The notes under the pieces were generated by a model. It made no database searches and was not told the DNA's origin. It saw only the letters and a list, made by a program, of their open reading frames with translations. Shown one piece after another: positions 55,201-64,000 of a DNA stretch of 64,000 bases (the first letter of the stretch is position 1; each line of letters opens with the position of its first letter). The DNA lies in contig CM034531.1 in assembly GCA_020002185.1 (NCBI GenBank), forward strand, positions 79,024,464 to 79,088,463, in the 5' to 3' direction. Source of the stretch: Paraescarpia echinospica (taxonomy: Eukaryota; Annelida; Polychaeta; Sabellida; Siboglinidae). A program made the position numbers and the translations under genes.

Positions 55201-57760
55201 TTTCGGTCCAAAGTAAATGTAAGTCAACATACGATACAATTGCCAACTGAATTAAAATGTCGTAACTTTTTTTATTTATAATATAAATAAAAAAGTATTT
55301 AAATATATATATATATTATATATATTTAAATATTTTTTTCAGGGTTTTCAAACACATTGGCTAGAGTAATAAATTTACAATATTTAATAGTTTAGTACTA
55401 AGTATAACCAAATTAATGCAATTAATTAGTTAATTTTAGTTATGTAGCATGCAAACTCAACAAACCAACACATTCCAATTAAAGGTCATAATGTCTATGA
55501 TTATGAAAATATTTATACATATTATGCAATGTGTATAACCGTATTAATAATGGTAATAAGTTGACATTAACAAATCATATAATAATTTAATTAGTTAGTC
55601 AATATTGGTTAATTAGTGCGCAACCTCGACAAACCAACACATTTCAGTAAAAGGCCATAATGTCTATCATTATGAAGATATTTGTATAATTTATGCAAAC
55701 AGTAAACCACATTAATCTGTTAATAAATATACATTAACCAGTCATTTCATATTAACAGTAACTTAATGAATAAGTTAATATTGGCTAATACTAGTAATAG
55801 TAGCACGATAACTCGACTGACCGCTACATTTCAATAAAAGGCTGCATTACAATACAATAACCTTTATTTGTCCACAAATGGAAATTCATGTGATAAAAAT
55901 TCACACTTTAACACAAAAATATTAGTACATTACCTACATTTAAAGCTACAGAATTCATTGATGTGCCTAATTAAATTACGGGGGCGCGCGATAGGGTAGT
56001 GTTTAGCACATCCGCCTTGTAACAGACCTGCAGTGGCTAATTTAGTTAATTACTATTATTATTAGTTATCAGAGAAAGACTAGAACAGAAAAACCAAAGT
56101 CACGTTATATAAAAAGCATTATAAAAGAATGCTGCACAAGGCAAGCATATGGTTGCCGTCACTGTGTGCGCGTTTCTAAAGCAACAAGGTTTGAACGATT
56201 TGTTTATTTTCGCGTCTGTAGGCGTAGTTCTTGGTGTCTACCGGAACAGAATGTAGTTGACAGTTAAGAGTCATGACTGAAATTTGGTGCAGACATTGGC
56301 CTGACCTTAGATTCACTTCGTGACCATGTCCTGGTTTTAAGATCGAACCGGAAAGATGAAATTATGCAAATAAATGCAGACCCCTTCACGTGAGTGAGCA
56401 CCCTCATCCCCATAGTATGACGACATAAAAACACGCATGCGTAGAACCATAATTCTACAAATTTCATACGATCCCTTACGGTTTAAAGACAATTCCCGGA
56501 TTTGGCTTGTAAAAGGGAACTATTTTTGGAATTACGGGGAGGGCGGCAATAAACCCAGACGAAGAGACACGTTGACGCTCTCCACGGGAAACTAGGAAAA
56601 TGTTTTCCACAAGTTTAGACTTATCAAAATTTCGGCAAATATAAACCACGGTGGTTTATATATTGCTTTATCGTTCGATCTTCAAAAACCACGGACACTT
56701 TAAATGTAAATTAGAGTTGAACTGTCGGCGCACATGAATGTGCAAACGTTGTACGGACATCGTGTCTGAAGTTTCTACTGATGAATAAAACATATATATT
56801 CGTGACGAACCTGGAACGCTTGTTTGTTCAATTTCATTGACAAACAAATACACCCTTAGCCGTGAGGGGACAATGCATCACCACAGCACGATGATGCACA
56901 CGGTTTGGCGAGCGACATACCCGAGATAAGGCTCCGGTCTTCTTAAGCCATTGCGTACCGCCCAATTGAAGGAAGGAAGACAGAGGGGACAACAACTTTA
57001 CAGCCTGACATGCCGGCGCCCTGAGTTCTATACCCGGACCGGGCAGGTATGGTATATTTGGTGTAAAAACCTGGCTCTCAACATTGGAGACTGTGTATCC
57101 CTTGTAACTCAGAGATCAAGTTAATGTTGGTCCCATCTCAATTTGGGACGTAAAAGAACCACTGAGGACGACAAGCACCCTGGCAGTGACCACCCTCAGT
57201 GCCAGTATAGAAAGGTTGCCTTGGCGATAATGTTCTGAAAAAGGCTGGCTAGTTGAATGAGACCTCATAAGATCATAGCATTGTAACCACAATATATACA
57301 GACTAGTCAGTTAATAGAACGTTGCCGAGTGCTGGAAACAACTAGGAAATACAAACCACTTTGTCAGTGACGTCTTTGAGTTTGACTTAGTTGGGGTGGG
57401 AATTTTGTCCATTAATTAATTGTCCATTAATTTATGGCTTATACACATATCTTACTTAAATGTATTAAATATTATGCATTAATCGAAGTACAGCTGTGTC
57501 CGTAAGTTCGTCAGAAAGTTGCAAAGAACCTGGCAATAGTTGAATATTATCATCTATTATCGCTCACCAAAGGTACTCGACGAAGGGTTACTAGGCAGAG
57601 TACAGCGTAGCCACACCGCTGATTGTCACATTACTGACTCACAAACCTTTACGGCCTTTGGATGTCTCCCTTCTCTATATGCAGGTCTTGTCGCACAGAG
57701 ATTTTGTCGAATGTGGTGTTTTCTTTTAATTTCATATTCGTCGTCTGCATTTTCTGCCAT
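46187..57760 (-). CDS. RBM48: RBM48 (RNA-binding protein 48), five exons
   Basis: RBM48 is a one-RRM protein that works with ARMC7 in the minor (U12-type) spliceosome. Exons on the minus strand are 57,647-57,760, 54,460-54,650, 53,758-53,903, about 47,388-46,603 and 46,240-46,187. The first exon ends HIRQNLCATRPAYREGRHPK, the second and third carry the RRM, the fourth is proline-rich with KFVPRQLGKGK, and the fifth gives SSTPQEDPVTKKPRTS-stop. Phases agree for exons 1-2, 2-3 and 4-5. They do not agree for exons 3-4: from the acceptor at 47,388 the phase used by exon 3 hits a stop, while the proline-rich frame has a stop just upstream of 47,340. Either a small exon is missed or exon 4 holds a frameshift. 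The gene otherwise looks like a live host gene. Confidence 0.85.
46603..47388 (-). CDS. RBM48: RBM48 exon 4 (proline-rich region), 5' edge uncertain
   Basis: The long frame from 47,322 to the donor at 46,602 is proline- and threonine-rich (WRNIPPPPFQHTIMPWEHNR), then KLVVKEYKQTTGAAPKFVPR, SVSGPTLPNG and SSIRQTIKQ before donor GTATGC. The FVPRQ, GPxLP and IRxxxKQ blocks correspond in order to the C-terminal part of RBM48. The best acceptor (gtttgttgacag, before 47,388) opens a different frame (EAEHHSTPEKKTMTHVETGS) for the first 50 codons, so the exon start or a one-base change remains unresolved. Confidence 0.7.
47560..47870 (-). repeat. tRNA-headed SINE with L2-like tail (copy 1)
   Basis: On the minus strand the head has GGTAGCTTAGAGCATCAGAC and a box B-like TGGTTCAGATC. 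A shared body follows, and a tail CTAAAACGCTTTGAGCAG then TGCTATATAAAAAC (about 47,615-47,565). The order and text match the copy at 54,178-54,416. Confidence 0.75.
48125..48470 (+). pseudogene. LINE reverse transcriptase C-terminal fragment
   Basis: The plus strand reads CYKTLIRPIMEYASSSWDPR and then TKTNIQRLEAVQWQPARFMT, followed by WNQLPEC in another frame and a LDTFKGRLATLGI-stop end. These are the thumb/C-terminal landmarks of a non-LTR RT (R-P-x-EYAS-x-W, R-A-x-RF, WN-x-LP, TFK). Frame changes and loss of the N-terminal part show a dead fragment. Confidence 0.7.
48936..50246 (-). mobile_element. hAT-family transposon remnant (1,311 bp)
   Basis: The ends are CAGACCTGGGGCCGAGTAC and, inverted, the same text with one extra base difference (GTACTTCGGCCCCAGGTCTG at 50,227-50,246). 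The flanks are CTATTAAC (48,928-48,935) and CAAATAAC (50,247-50,254), an imperfect 8-bp duplication (6 of 8) as hAT elements make. The subterminal regions are packed with short GAGTAC motifs in both orientations, which may be transposase sites. Only the C-terminal dimerisation part of the transposase remains. Confidence 0.85.
49200..49440 (-). pseudogene. hAT transposase C-terminal dimerisation domain remnant
   Basis: The frame reads FLSFPTLAQLVPHHLGIPAS and then SAPVKRVFSIAEKVFCPERC, ending in LKDNL and a stop (about 49,295). This is the hATC block (IPASSAP-x-x-R-x-FS) used for dimerisation. The N-terminal BED finger and catalytic domain are absent. Confidence 0.85.
50456..50520. repeat. (CA)n/(TA)n microsatellite
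   Basis: About 20 bp of CA followed by mixed TA and CATA repeats in an RBM48 intron. Confidence 0.85.
50975..51985. repeat. 42-bp minisatellite, about 24 copies
   Basis: The tandem unit reads aacaacagttactaacagtg then catgcatgcaataacacata and gt (42 bp). Variant units carry atttactaatagtac or acatgtatgc. Because 42 is a multiple of three and the unit lacks stops on the minus strand in two frames, long artificial open frames run across it (two, of about 360-390 codons). They consist of a repeated 14-residue Cys/Val-rich motif and have no flanking gene signals, so I do not call them proteins. The array lies in the intron between RBM48 exons 3 and 4. Confidence 0.9.
51986..52909. other. RBM48 intron, no gene recognised
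   Basis: AT-rich intron sequence between the minisatellite and a hAT element. A short stretch near 52,780-52,850 reads, on the minus strand, KPPLMANPN and resembles a text near 58,150 (KPPLSAEPN), hinting at another dispersed repeat. Confidence 0.35.
52910..53663. mobile_element. hAT-type MITE (754 bp) with 8-bp duplication
   Basis: The ends are TAGACATGGGGTCAAG and, inverted, the complement of CAGACATGGGGTCAAATAC. The flanks are CTGGATCG (52,902-52,909) and CTGGATCC (53,664-53,671), matching at 7 of 8. Subterminal stretches repeat the motif gcatttaaat and its complement. No transposase sequence is inside, so it is non-autonomous. It lies in the intron just after RBM48 exon 3. Confidence 0.85.
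53758..53903 (-). CDS. RBM48: RBM48 exon 3 (end of RRM)
   Basis: Acceptor gttatgtttag, donor GTACAT. It reads IAKRKLDDCSFFGGVLHACY and then APEYETVDDTRAKLLERRRE. The FFGGxLHxCYAPE block is the hallmark of RBM48. The exon leaves one base of the next codon. Confidence 0.9.
54178..54416 (-). repeat. tRNA-headed SINE with L2-like tail (copy 2)
   Basis: The minus strand starts GTAGCACAGTGAGTAGAGCA (box A), then GAGTTTGAACCC (box B-like) at tRNA spacing, then a body. The tail is GTGTAAAGCACTTTGAGCTG and ATGTTATATAAGAAC. It lies in RBM48 intron 2. Confidence 0.8.
54460..54650 (-). CDS. RBM48: RBM48 exon 2 (first part of RRM)
   Basis: Acceptor cttctgtcttcag, donor GTAGGT. It reads VYTVNQESCYLLLQGVPALG, then DLIKLCALYGAVEEYHILHE and YPTEDFQQVIWVKYQKLQAA. 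This is the start of the RRM, with its first strand YLLLQGVPAL. The exon leaves two bases of a split Arg codon. Confidence 0.9.
55440..55860. repeat. Degenerate ~175-bp tandem repeat, three units
   Basis: Three units begin near 55,445, 55,617 and 55,805. Each contains actcaacaaaccaacacatt-like text followed by aaaggtcataatgtctat-like text. The third unit is the most diverged. Spacing is 172-188 bp, a nucleosome-like satellite period. Confidence 0.65.
56870..57260. repeat. Possible SINE-like dispersed repeat
   Basis: Text such as gagttctatacccggacc (box B-like) and gggacgtaaaagaaccactg resembles repeats I have seen across mollusc genomes. There is only one copy in this window and no box A was located, so the call is weak. 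Confidence 0.3.
57647..57760 (-). CDS. RBM48: RBM48 exon 1
   Basis: The chosen start is ATG at 57,760 (MAENADDEYEIKRKHHI); an in-frame ATG five codons upstream at 57,775 is an alternative. The exon ends VK before donor GTTTGT, phase 0, and joins exon 2 as VK|VYTVNQE, matching the family. Confidence 0.85.
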
Positions 57761-58480
57761 CTTTGTATAACCCATTGCGCCATCTACCGGGCTGTGAGTA
57801 CAGATCACTATTTTGAAGTGGACTAGAATAATAATTATTGTGTAGCCTACTGGAGTTTCCTAAGTTCGTGCAGCTAGACGCTTTTCACTTAAATGCTAAA
57901 TATTCTTAAATATGTTATTCGAAAACGTTTCCGCTGTGAGAATGTGAATTCACCATCACTGAATAAATGCCAACAAAATTATTTATGCTTGCAAGGAGAA
58001 TTTTTTAACAGCAACGCCCTGCCCCCACCGTGTTCAGATCGATGTCACCAGTAGAGCCGAGACAGCGGAAACTGAAGTGATGGCGGCGCAGCAGCGAAAC
58101 ATTTTTTTCGACACGATTTGGTTCGGCCGACAGTGGAGGTTTTTGTGCCCCCTCCCAACTATATATTCTCTCTGGACACGCCGCTGCCATCATGTGATCT
58201 GTTGCCTAGCAAAAGCTCGTGAAGCCATCAAAATGGATGCCGAGTACATGGCGCGTTACTGCACTCGATCCGATCCGTCACAATAATGATTATTATCTTT
58301 TGTTGAAATTCTGGTCGCAGATGACAAAACATAAGGCAACGTTTTTAAAGTCGTCATGTTTGATCTCTGAGATGTCATGTTTATTTTGATTGCTGGAAAA
58401 CTGGATTGAATCATTCGGTTTGAAAATGCATTAATGCTATGTCAACTAAATTAATTATGTAACCGGCAGGGTTACTGAGC
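57761..58480. promoter_or_regulatory. Region upstream of RBM48
   Basis: Sequence directly 5' of the RBM48 start codon, with a GC-richer patch near 58,000-58,260. It should hold the promoter. No TATA box or certain first exon of a divergent gene can be identified; short open frames on both strands at 58,005-58,286 look like chance or repeat-derived frames. Confidence 0.35.
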
Positions 58481-61400
58481 AATAAGTAAATTATTATTAT
58501 TAATAATTTTAATCTATATTATTATTCCAAAACTCCAAGTACTCCTTTTGTTCTCATATTTTTAAAAATGTAAATCTGTAGACGCTGCCTGAGAAAGCCA
58601 TTAGGTTCTCTTCCCAGGCGGTGTCAGTTTCCCCAGCAGTCACCAAGTGAGGGTCATACCCCGGTCACTAAGCCAGGATTAATTAAGAGACGCCATCACA
58701 GAGTTTCCGAGAGAAGCTGGACAGACAGCGCTCCAGTGTTTTTCCACGAGGTTTCGTGTTTTAACAGAGATATAAACACAAATGAAGATATAAGGTGGGT
58801 GGATTGAACCAGGATATAATTAACAGCAGATTTATGTAATTATCTCCCAATACTTGCTATTAATGGTACTTTTAAGTTCCCCGTGGGAAGGTCAGTTAAT
58901 TGGTCTGTGTTGACAGTGTGGGCGAAATTCCCCCAGCACTTACAGCTGTTGTGTATTATGGCATACACAGGTTAAATTCCACTGTTTGGGATAAGGAAGC
59001 ACTATCTACACAATTGCATGGTTCATAATCTAGTAATTAGCGTGAGTCTTTAATACTCAATAGGAGATCATTGTGTTGATATGTTCCCTGCTGAGATGCT
59101 GGCACAGTAGGCTGTGTAATGTGTCTGCAGCGGGTGTCGGGTATCGCTATTCCCTAGGGAGTAGGGACAGCATGTTGACTGTCAGTGGATAGACGGACTG
59201 CCCATTGAGTTTAGCAGAGTAGTTTCTACTGAAGCAGTGAAGGGCTATTAATGCCCAGTGTAGTGGGTAACTTATATATTGATAGGATAGGTGTGTTTAA
59301 TTAAGTTGATTTCTAATTGTTGTTAGCAATTACACTTACATGTACTTGCAAATCTAGACAACTTCAGCTTATACAGCTGTATATGTGACACTTAGCAGGT
59401 GTTCTTACAGCAGAATTTCATATGCTATTTTAGTGCATTTTAAGGGAACCATTAAGTCAGCATACATATAATTATATCGTGTTAGTCATTACTTGGTTTA
59501 TTCATTTATAACTGATAATTGGCTGTGTATCAATTACTGAGTCTTGTTAGTTAGTGCAATGCTGTGCGAGTATTATATTTCACTTGCTGGTTTATTTACA
59601 GAGAGTGCATGGTGTGATTGCACTGAGCAGTGCTCAAGCACTGTGTTAGACTGCAGTTCCCAGTTGGGGTGAGCATTGTTACCTTCCATGTCGTGGGGTA
59701 TTCCTAATTGGTTAGAGACAATGCAGTTAGACATGTGTTTAGTATTGATTAATGGACTCTTATTCTATGTGGATGATGAGCCGTTACATGATGATAATGG
59801 TCATGTATATGTACCGATGCTTTATTATACATAGAGGAGTATCTCATATACATGCGTTTAATTGTAGAAGTATTACAACTGAGTTTATACTGTATTGACA
59901 TTTTACATTGATTTGATACTGTGTTAATGATACTTAGGATGCATTTGAATGTATTTCTTGATTTGGGAATACCGTGTTTAAACTAATGTAGACCTATGTG
60001 TTATTGATAGTAAGTCCGTCAACGAGTATTGCCGTTTGGATATCTAGTTACAAATATCACAGGTGCTAGCCTGCTATTTGGTATCTGAGATGATCTATAT
60101 GCAATTTAACTGTATCAAAGTTATGCAAGGAATATTATGTTTAACGCTGTTGTTGAATGATCATTTGTATCCATTGTTGCACTTGTCCTAATCGTATGTT
60201 ATTATGTTGCAGGTTTTTGTTTTTTTGTTTTACTTTGTATTTTAGATTATCAACACAATAAATGATAGTCATCATTTAACCGTGTTGCCTGTCGTCATGG
60301 TAAATCCCCCGCTACAATAGCTTTTAACAGTCGAGTACATACTTGACTGTATGTATTCGACTGTGAAAAACGAATAAAGAAAACGTCCCAACAAATAATA
60401 AAACCACTCAAGCAGTAAGTTTCACTGAACACAACTCTACCTTTATCAAGACCATGCAGTCACCGGTCTCAAGAATCAATCGTCATTATCATCATCAAAT
60501 CCATTATACAAATTAGTCGACCTTTCCAATCGTTTCATCTTTCTTTGTAGCCATGAAAAACAATACATTCTTCCGTCCGTTTCATGCTCGCAACATCGCC
60601 CGAGTCGCCTGAAATAGTAATATGTTCAATATTACCAGCCACACTGGCTATTAGCCCGTTGGTGGCTCTGTACACTATAATGACATGTCAACCTGTCCAA
60701 CCCACCAACCCATATATATATATAGGCGCCACATATCACTCAGAACATCTATATAATTATACCATCATGCAACCACTACACCAACCACTCTCACCAGCAA
60801 GTCCAACCATCTATCTCATCAATCCCACAATCACAAGTTTCCCCCGGAAATACTGTCCTCTGCCTCATCAGCTAACTAGCACTAGTACATAGTCAACATT
60901 TTGATTGTAGCTCAGTAACAATAGTGGAAATAGCGATAATGTGTGTAGCAACGATACAATTAGCATCATATTACTTAAGTGTTACATACTGAGAAACTTT
61001 CTAGTACAAATTATGTATATACACAATTGAGCGACAAACGGTGTGCTGTCGATGTTATGCTGTTGGTGCAGATATCATATCAACAGTCACGCGTGAGTGA
61101 ATCCACACTCCCATCAAAATTATCAGTAGATGTCACCATTCGATGATTTGACGTACGCGAGCCGTAAAGCAGATGTAACAATCATACATACAGTTTCATA
61201 ATAGCATAAGATAGCATACGTGAGTTAATATTTAGATTTGGCTGTCTGTGCCACTAATTACATTAGCATTATGTACAAAACTACTGCACGCAGGAGGGTA
61301 ACATCATATTTCGAATACATCTACGTATGTGTATTTCTGTCAAAGATTCTCGTAAGCTTTGTGTAGTTTGATTAGAATATTTGATATGTCTGACTGACCG

Positions 61401-61560
61401 ATTGGATTGTGTGTGTGTGTCGAAGTGTCTGCGAGTAGGACAGTTAGACGGTATTTATGACTTCCACCAATAATATGGATATTACTTGCAGTATAGTTCG
61501 ACATGGTGATATCTAGACGATACTGACCGTGTGTGTGCTTTTCGACATTAATTTGTCCAG
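58481..61560. other. No gene recognised
   Basis: About 3 kb of mixed sequence. A stretch from about 58,578 (TGTAGACG) to 60,317 (CGCTACA) has weakly inverted ends and an AATAAA at about 60,256, but no convincing target duplication. It is left unassigned. An open frame at 60,584-60,892 resembles nothing I know. Confidence 0.3.
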
Positions 61561-61567
61561 ACTACAT

Positions 61568-62640
61568 TTAAGAAAGCAGTACTTTCATTTTCACTGCATT
61601 ACTGAGACAGTATATCACATGCATACGGTCCAATAATTTGATATGAAATGCACGAGGAGACAACTCGTTATCGCCTATAGAGAATTTACAACGAACGAAT
61701 ACATATGTCCAATGTTGTTTATCGTCACCTAATGTCACTTGTGGTCGCCCGCGAAAACCGCCCTTATCTGGTCTGAAGTACTCATCAATGATAAAACGAG
61801 CAGGAACGTTCGGTGGTAGACATAACACATGGCCAAAAAGTCGCCACCGGGCTTTCCGGGCCAATCGACTGATCGGCTCGCACTGACATCGACGATGCAA
61901 TGTTTCTGATGTCATCTTCTGTGGGCAATGAACAATCTGACGAAAGTGGCGGCGGTGGTACGAATTCAGCCTGTTCAAGTCCGTCTAGTCAGACTCCATG
62001 TGCCCATGTTGCAGGTCAGTACAGGAACAACGGATGATGCATAGAGGCAGAGCCGTGACGCTTAGGTAATCTGATTCCGCCTGAACCAGACTGTCCGGAG
62101 CTTACAGAATGCTACATTTGCGAGCTGTTTACGACTTGCAACATCCTCTTCATCTCCTAGAATATAGAATCTAATTTCTTCGTTATCCGTCATTCCTCTG
62201 ATATGTGGTCTGTTTGTCTTTGAATAGATGTTCTTTCCGTTTTTGATTCATTGTTGGCGATCGAGGAACCACTATGTCTGGCTGCGTGGGGCAGTTGTAT
62301 AAACTTGATTAAGAAATTAAGCACGGATTGAATAGCTGACGAAATCTGTCGTATTCGTATTCGATGTCATGTGGCACGCCGATGTCCATGATTGGTTTTG
62401 TTTGTGGAGGCAGCTGTGACCGGATACTTCTCAGGGCCGCCTCGAGGTGATGATAAACAGCACTGGGCAGAGGCTATCCCATCGAAGCGTGCCTATTGTC
62501 ACGAATACGGACATTCACCGAGCGATATGCTATGACAAGTGTCTCGATTGCGACGCGGTATTTCTGTGCCGTGGCTCATAACCACCGGTGCCCAAACACT
62601 ACGTCAGCCGTAACTACTTCGACCTCGACGGAATCCCCTC
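61568..62640 (-). pseudogene. RTE-like LINE reverse transcriptase fragment
   Basis: The minus strand, in frames that shift, reads HLEAALRSIRSQLPPQTKP (about 62,440), an active-site region YEYDTDFVSYS (about 62,380; the usual YADDTDF is altered), DVASRKQLANVAFCKLRTVW (about 62,130) and VLTCNMGTWSLT (about 62,000). The open part at 61,568-61,978 reads LNSYHRRHFRQIV and then ARKARWRLFGHVLCLPPNVP and GGFRGRPQVTL. The order and the KARWRLFGHVLxLPP and GRP blocks mark the C-terminal half of an RT from a LINE of the RTE/related type. Several stops; dead copy. Confidence 0.7.
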
Positions 62641-62759
62641 TGACCAGGCGAAAGGAACTCTAGTCTGTTTGACGTTCATATGTATTCAATAGCCAACCTA
62701 GAAATGTTCAATTCTATGAACTTTTTTGTTGATTTGTACTTTTTGGGGGTCCTAGAACA

Positions 62760-64000
62760 AATTCAGCTTGGTTGCCCAAACAGCAACTTTGGGCAACTCT
62801 GGTAATTTGCATAAATCCAAGATGGCCACTTGTCGATATGAAGGTGATGTCCCCCGCGGGGCAAACCGGCAAGACCACAGGGATCAGCTTCACCGAGGCG
62901 TGTGCTCGAGAGGCCAGTTTCATGGCTGCCCAAGAGAAGGACACACAGTGGCTCAACAGCCTGGGCCAGGGGCAAGATGCTATGGAGTGGAATGGCTTCG
63001 ACAATCACCTAGCCAGGAGCCAGTACGTACTCAAATCTGCGAGCACCTATATGTTTGTTCCTTTGATTGACACGCCACCCTTTCACCCAGACACCATCCT
63101 CACAACACTCACGTACATGCAGAGGTCACTGCTTGACATGGGGATGGCTTACGTTCATCTTTCCATTGACATGGAGTTGTTTGTAATAACCAAACAGTAC
63201 TGGCGCTGGTACCGTGCAGTTTCAGAACGTAATCGCCCATCCTGGTGGGATACATACTATACAGTCGTTCATTGGCTGCATCACGAAGCTGATGAAAGTT
63301 TCAGCGTTTGAAGTTACTTGGCCGCAGCATATCGGGGGCTGACAGATATCTTCAATGGGAAGTCCTAGGAGAAAACCATGAGGTCCTTTCGGGGCGTATC
63401 AGCGGCCCTCTTGAAACGATTTCTATCAAAAGGGCCGAAGACATTTGAGCAGATAGAGCAGTATCTGGACACTGCTCGCCTCCATCCAAATGGCCGGCAC
63501 TGGGTGGACAACTTCATTCTCTCTACACTCCTCATCCATCAGTTTGAGTGTGTAGAGAGAGAGAAAGGGTGACATTTACTTAAAACAGTTAACCATGGCG
63601 CGCATGCTGAAGTATTTCTTCCTCGCTAGTCAGTGCACTACGCCTACTATCTCACTCAGTACCTGCTGTAGATGCGTGCGCTCCCTGCTGAGGCTAAGGC
63701 GGACCTTGTGTCCGGCGCCTTTGTTTGTCGACACCATGAGGGATACTGGAACAGACTGCCATAAAGTTCGGCAGGGAGCTCTCAAGGGCATGGCTATGTC
63801 TGCTGAGCTTGTTTATGAGTGGATTGACGCCTTCCCCATCACCGTGCACGTGTCAGACCGCGTGGACTATATCTACTCTGCTGATCCACCAGGCCAGTCT
63901 GCGCAGAAACAGCACAAGGATGAGTTGAAGCACCGGCGTTTCTTGGATGCGGATGATCGGGGTCTCATTGATGCTCAGGTGGAGAAGTACACTCACCCAC
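62760..64000 (+). pseudogene. Broken copy of an unrecognised multi-copy animal protein, runs off window
   Basis: The first open stretch (62,772-63,308) reads FTEACAREASFMAAQEKDTQ, FVPLIDTPPFHPDTILTTLT and LLDMGMAYVHLSIDMELFVI. After a frame change the second (63,378-63,569) reads KTFEQIEQYLDTARLHPNGR and HWVDNFILSTLLIHQFE. Further frames give LPAEAKADLVSGAFVCRHHE (about 63,680), GALKGMAMSAELVYEWIDAF and VHVSDRVDYIYSADPPGQSA (63,780-63,900), and DADDRGLIDAQVEKYTHP at the edge. I recall similar sequences as numerous uncharacterised predicted proteins in cnidarian and mollusc genomes. No catalytic motif is known to me. At least four frame changes are visible. Confidence 0.55.

Larger units (their letters stand above)
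54651..57646 (-). other. RBM48 intron 1, about 3 kb
   Basis: AT-rich intron holding an AT palindrome at about 55,290-55,335 (tttaaatatatatatata around its centre), the satellite-like repeats at 55.4-55.9 kb and a possible dispersed repeat at 56.9-57.25 kb. No exon was recognised inside it. Confidence 0.55.

Noticed and set aside
58005..58286. Divergent gene sharing a promoter with RBM48
   Set aside because: Both strands have short frames here, no splice or domain support, and part of the text resembles a dispersed repeat near 52.8 kb.
58578..60317. Second solo LTR with TGTAG...CTACA ends
   Set aside because: The ends pair over only about five bases and the flanks (aaatc and atagc) do not form a target duplication; a gtaaatc match near both ends is misplaced.
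60584..60892. 102-codon plus-strand open frame
   Set aside because: No recognisable domain, no splice context, and composition like the surrounding non-coding DNA.

Overview
This is a stretch of animal nuclear DNA, not prokaryotic. Three host loci show canonical GT/AG splice sites. Most of the rest is decayed transposable elements and long (CA)n, (TG)n, (CT)n and (GAGT)n arrays. The mix of L2, CR1, jockey-like and RTE-like LINEs, a tRNA-headed SINE, pogo and hAT DNA transposons and a Ty3/Gypsy-like element suggests a marine invertebrate, plausibly a lophotrochozoan such as a mollusc. The taxon cannot be fixed from this window.

Left part (1-23.5 kb) is almost entirely repeats. An inverted SINE pair lies at 0.6-1.15 kb and a LINE 3' end ending in a TG array at 2.1-3.5 kb. 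A composite repeat made of ordered modules (called S, (CA)n, B, T and (GAGT)n here) runs from 5.95 to 14.57 kb. It is split by an L2-type LINE, which is itself split by a pogo-type transposon with an exact TA duplication. A large fold-back repeat (14.7-16.6 kb) follows, then a near full-length CR1 LINE (17.6-22.6 kb) with an esterase-like ORF1, and another LINE fragment.

Middle part (23.5-42.3 kb) starts with a decayed THAP-domain locus with splice-flanked exons. It is followed by an L2-like 3' end (28.5-29.2 kb) and a jockey-like LINE (30.1-34.6 kb) interrupted by a 1,518-bp solo LTR with a 5-bp duplication. The composite repeat returns at 34.6-38.4 kb. A gag-protease-RT-RNase H fragment of a Ty3/Gypsy-like element is at 39.0-42.0 kb.

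Right part (43-58 kb) holds the host genes: two exons of an N-formylglutamate-amidohydrolase-like gene, the last exon of SNAPC3 (plus strand), and RBM48 (minus strand, 46.2-57.8 kb). SNAPC3 and RBM48 converge with about 200 bp between their stop codons; both work in snRNA biology (snRNA transcription and the minor spliceosome). RBM48 introns contain two hAT elements with 8-bp duplications, a 42-bp minisatellite, two SINEs and satellite-like repeats. The right end has an RTE-like LINE fragment and a broken copy of an unrecognised protein that runs off the window.
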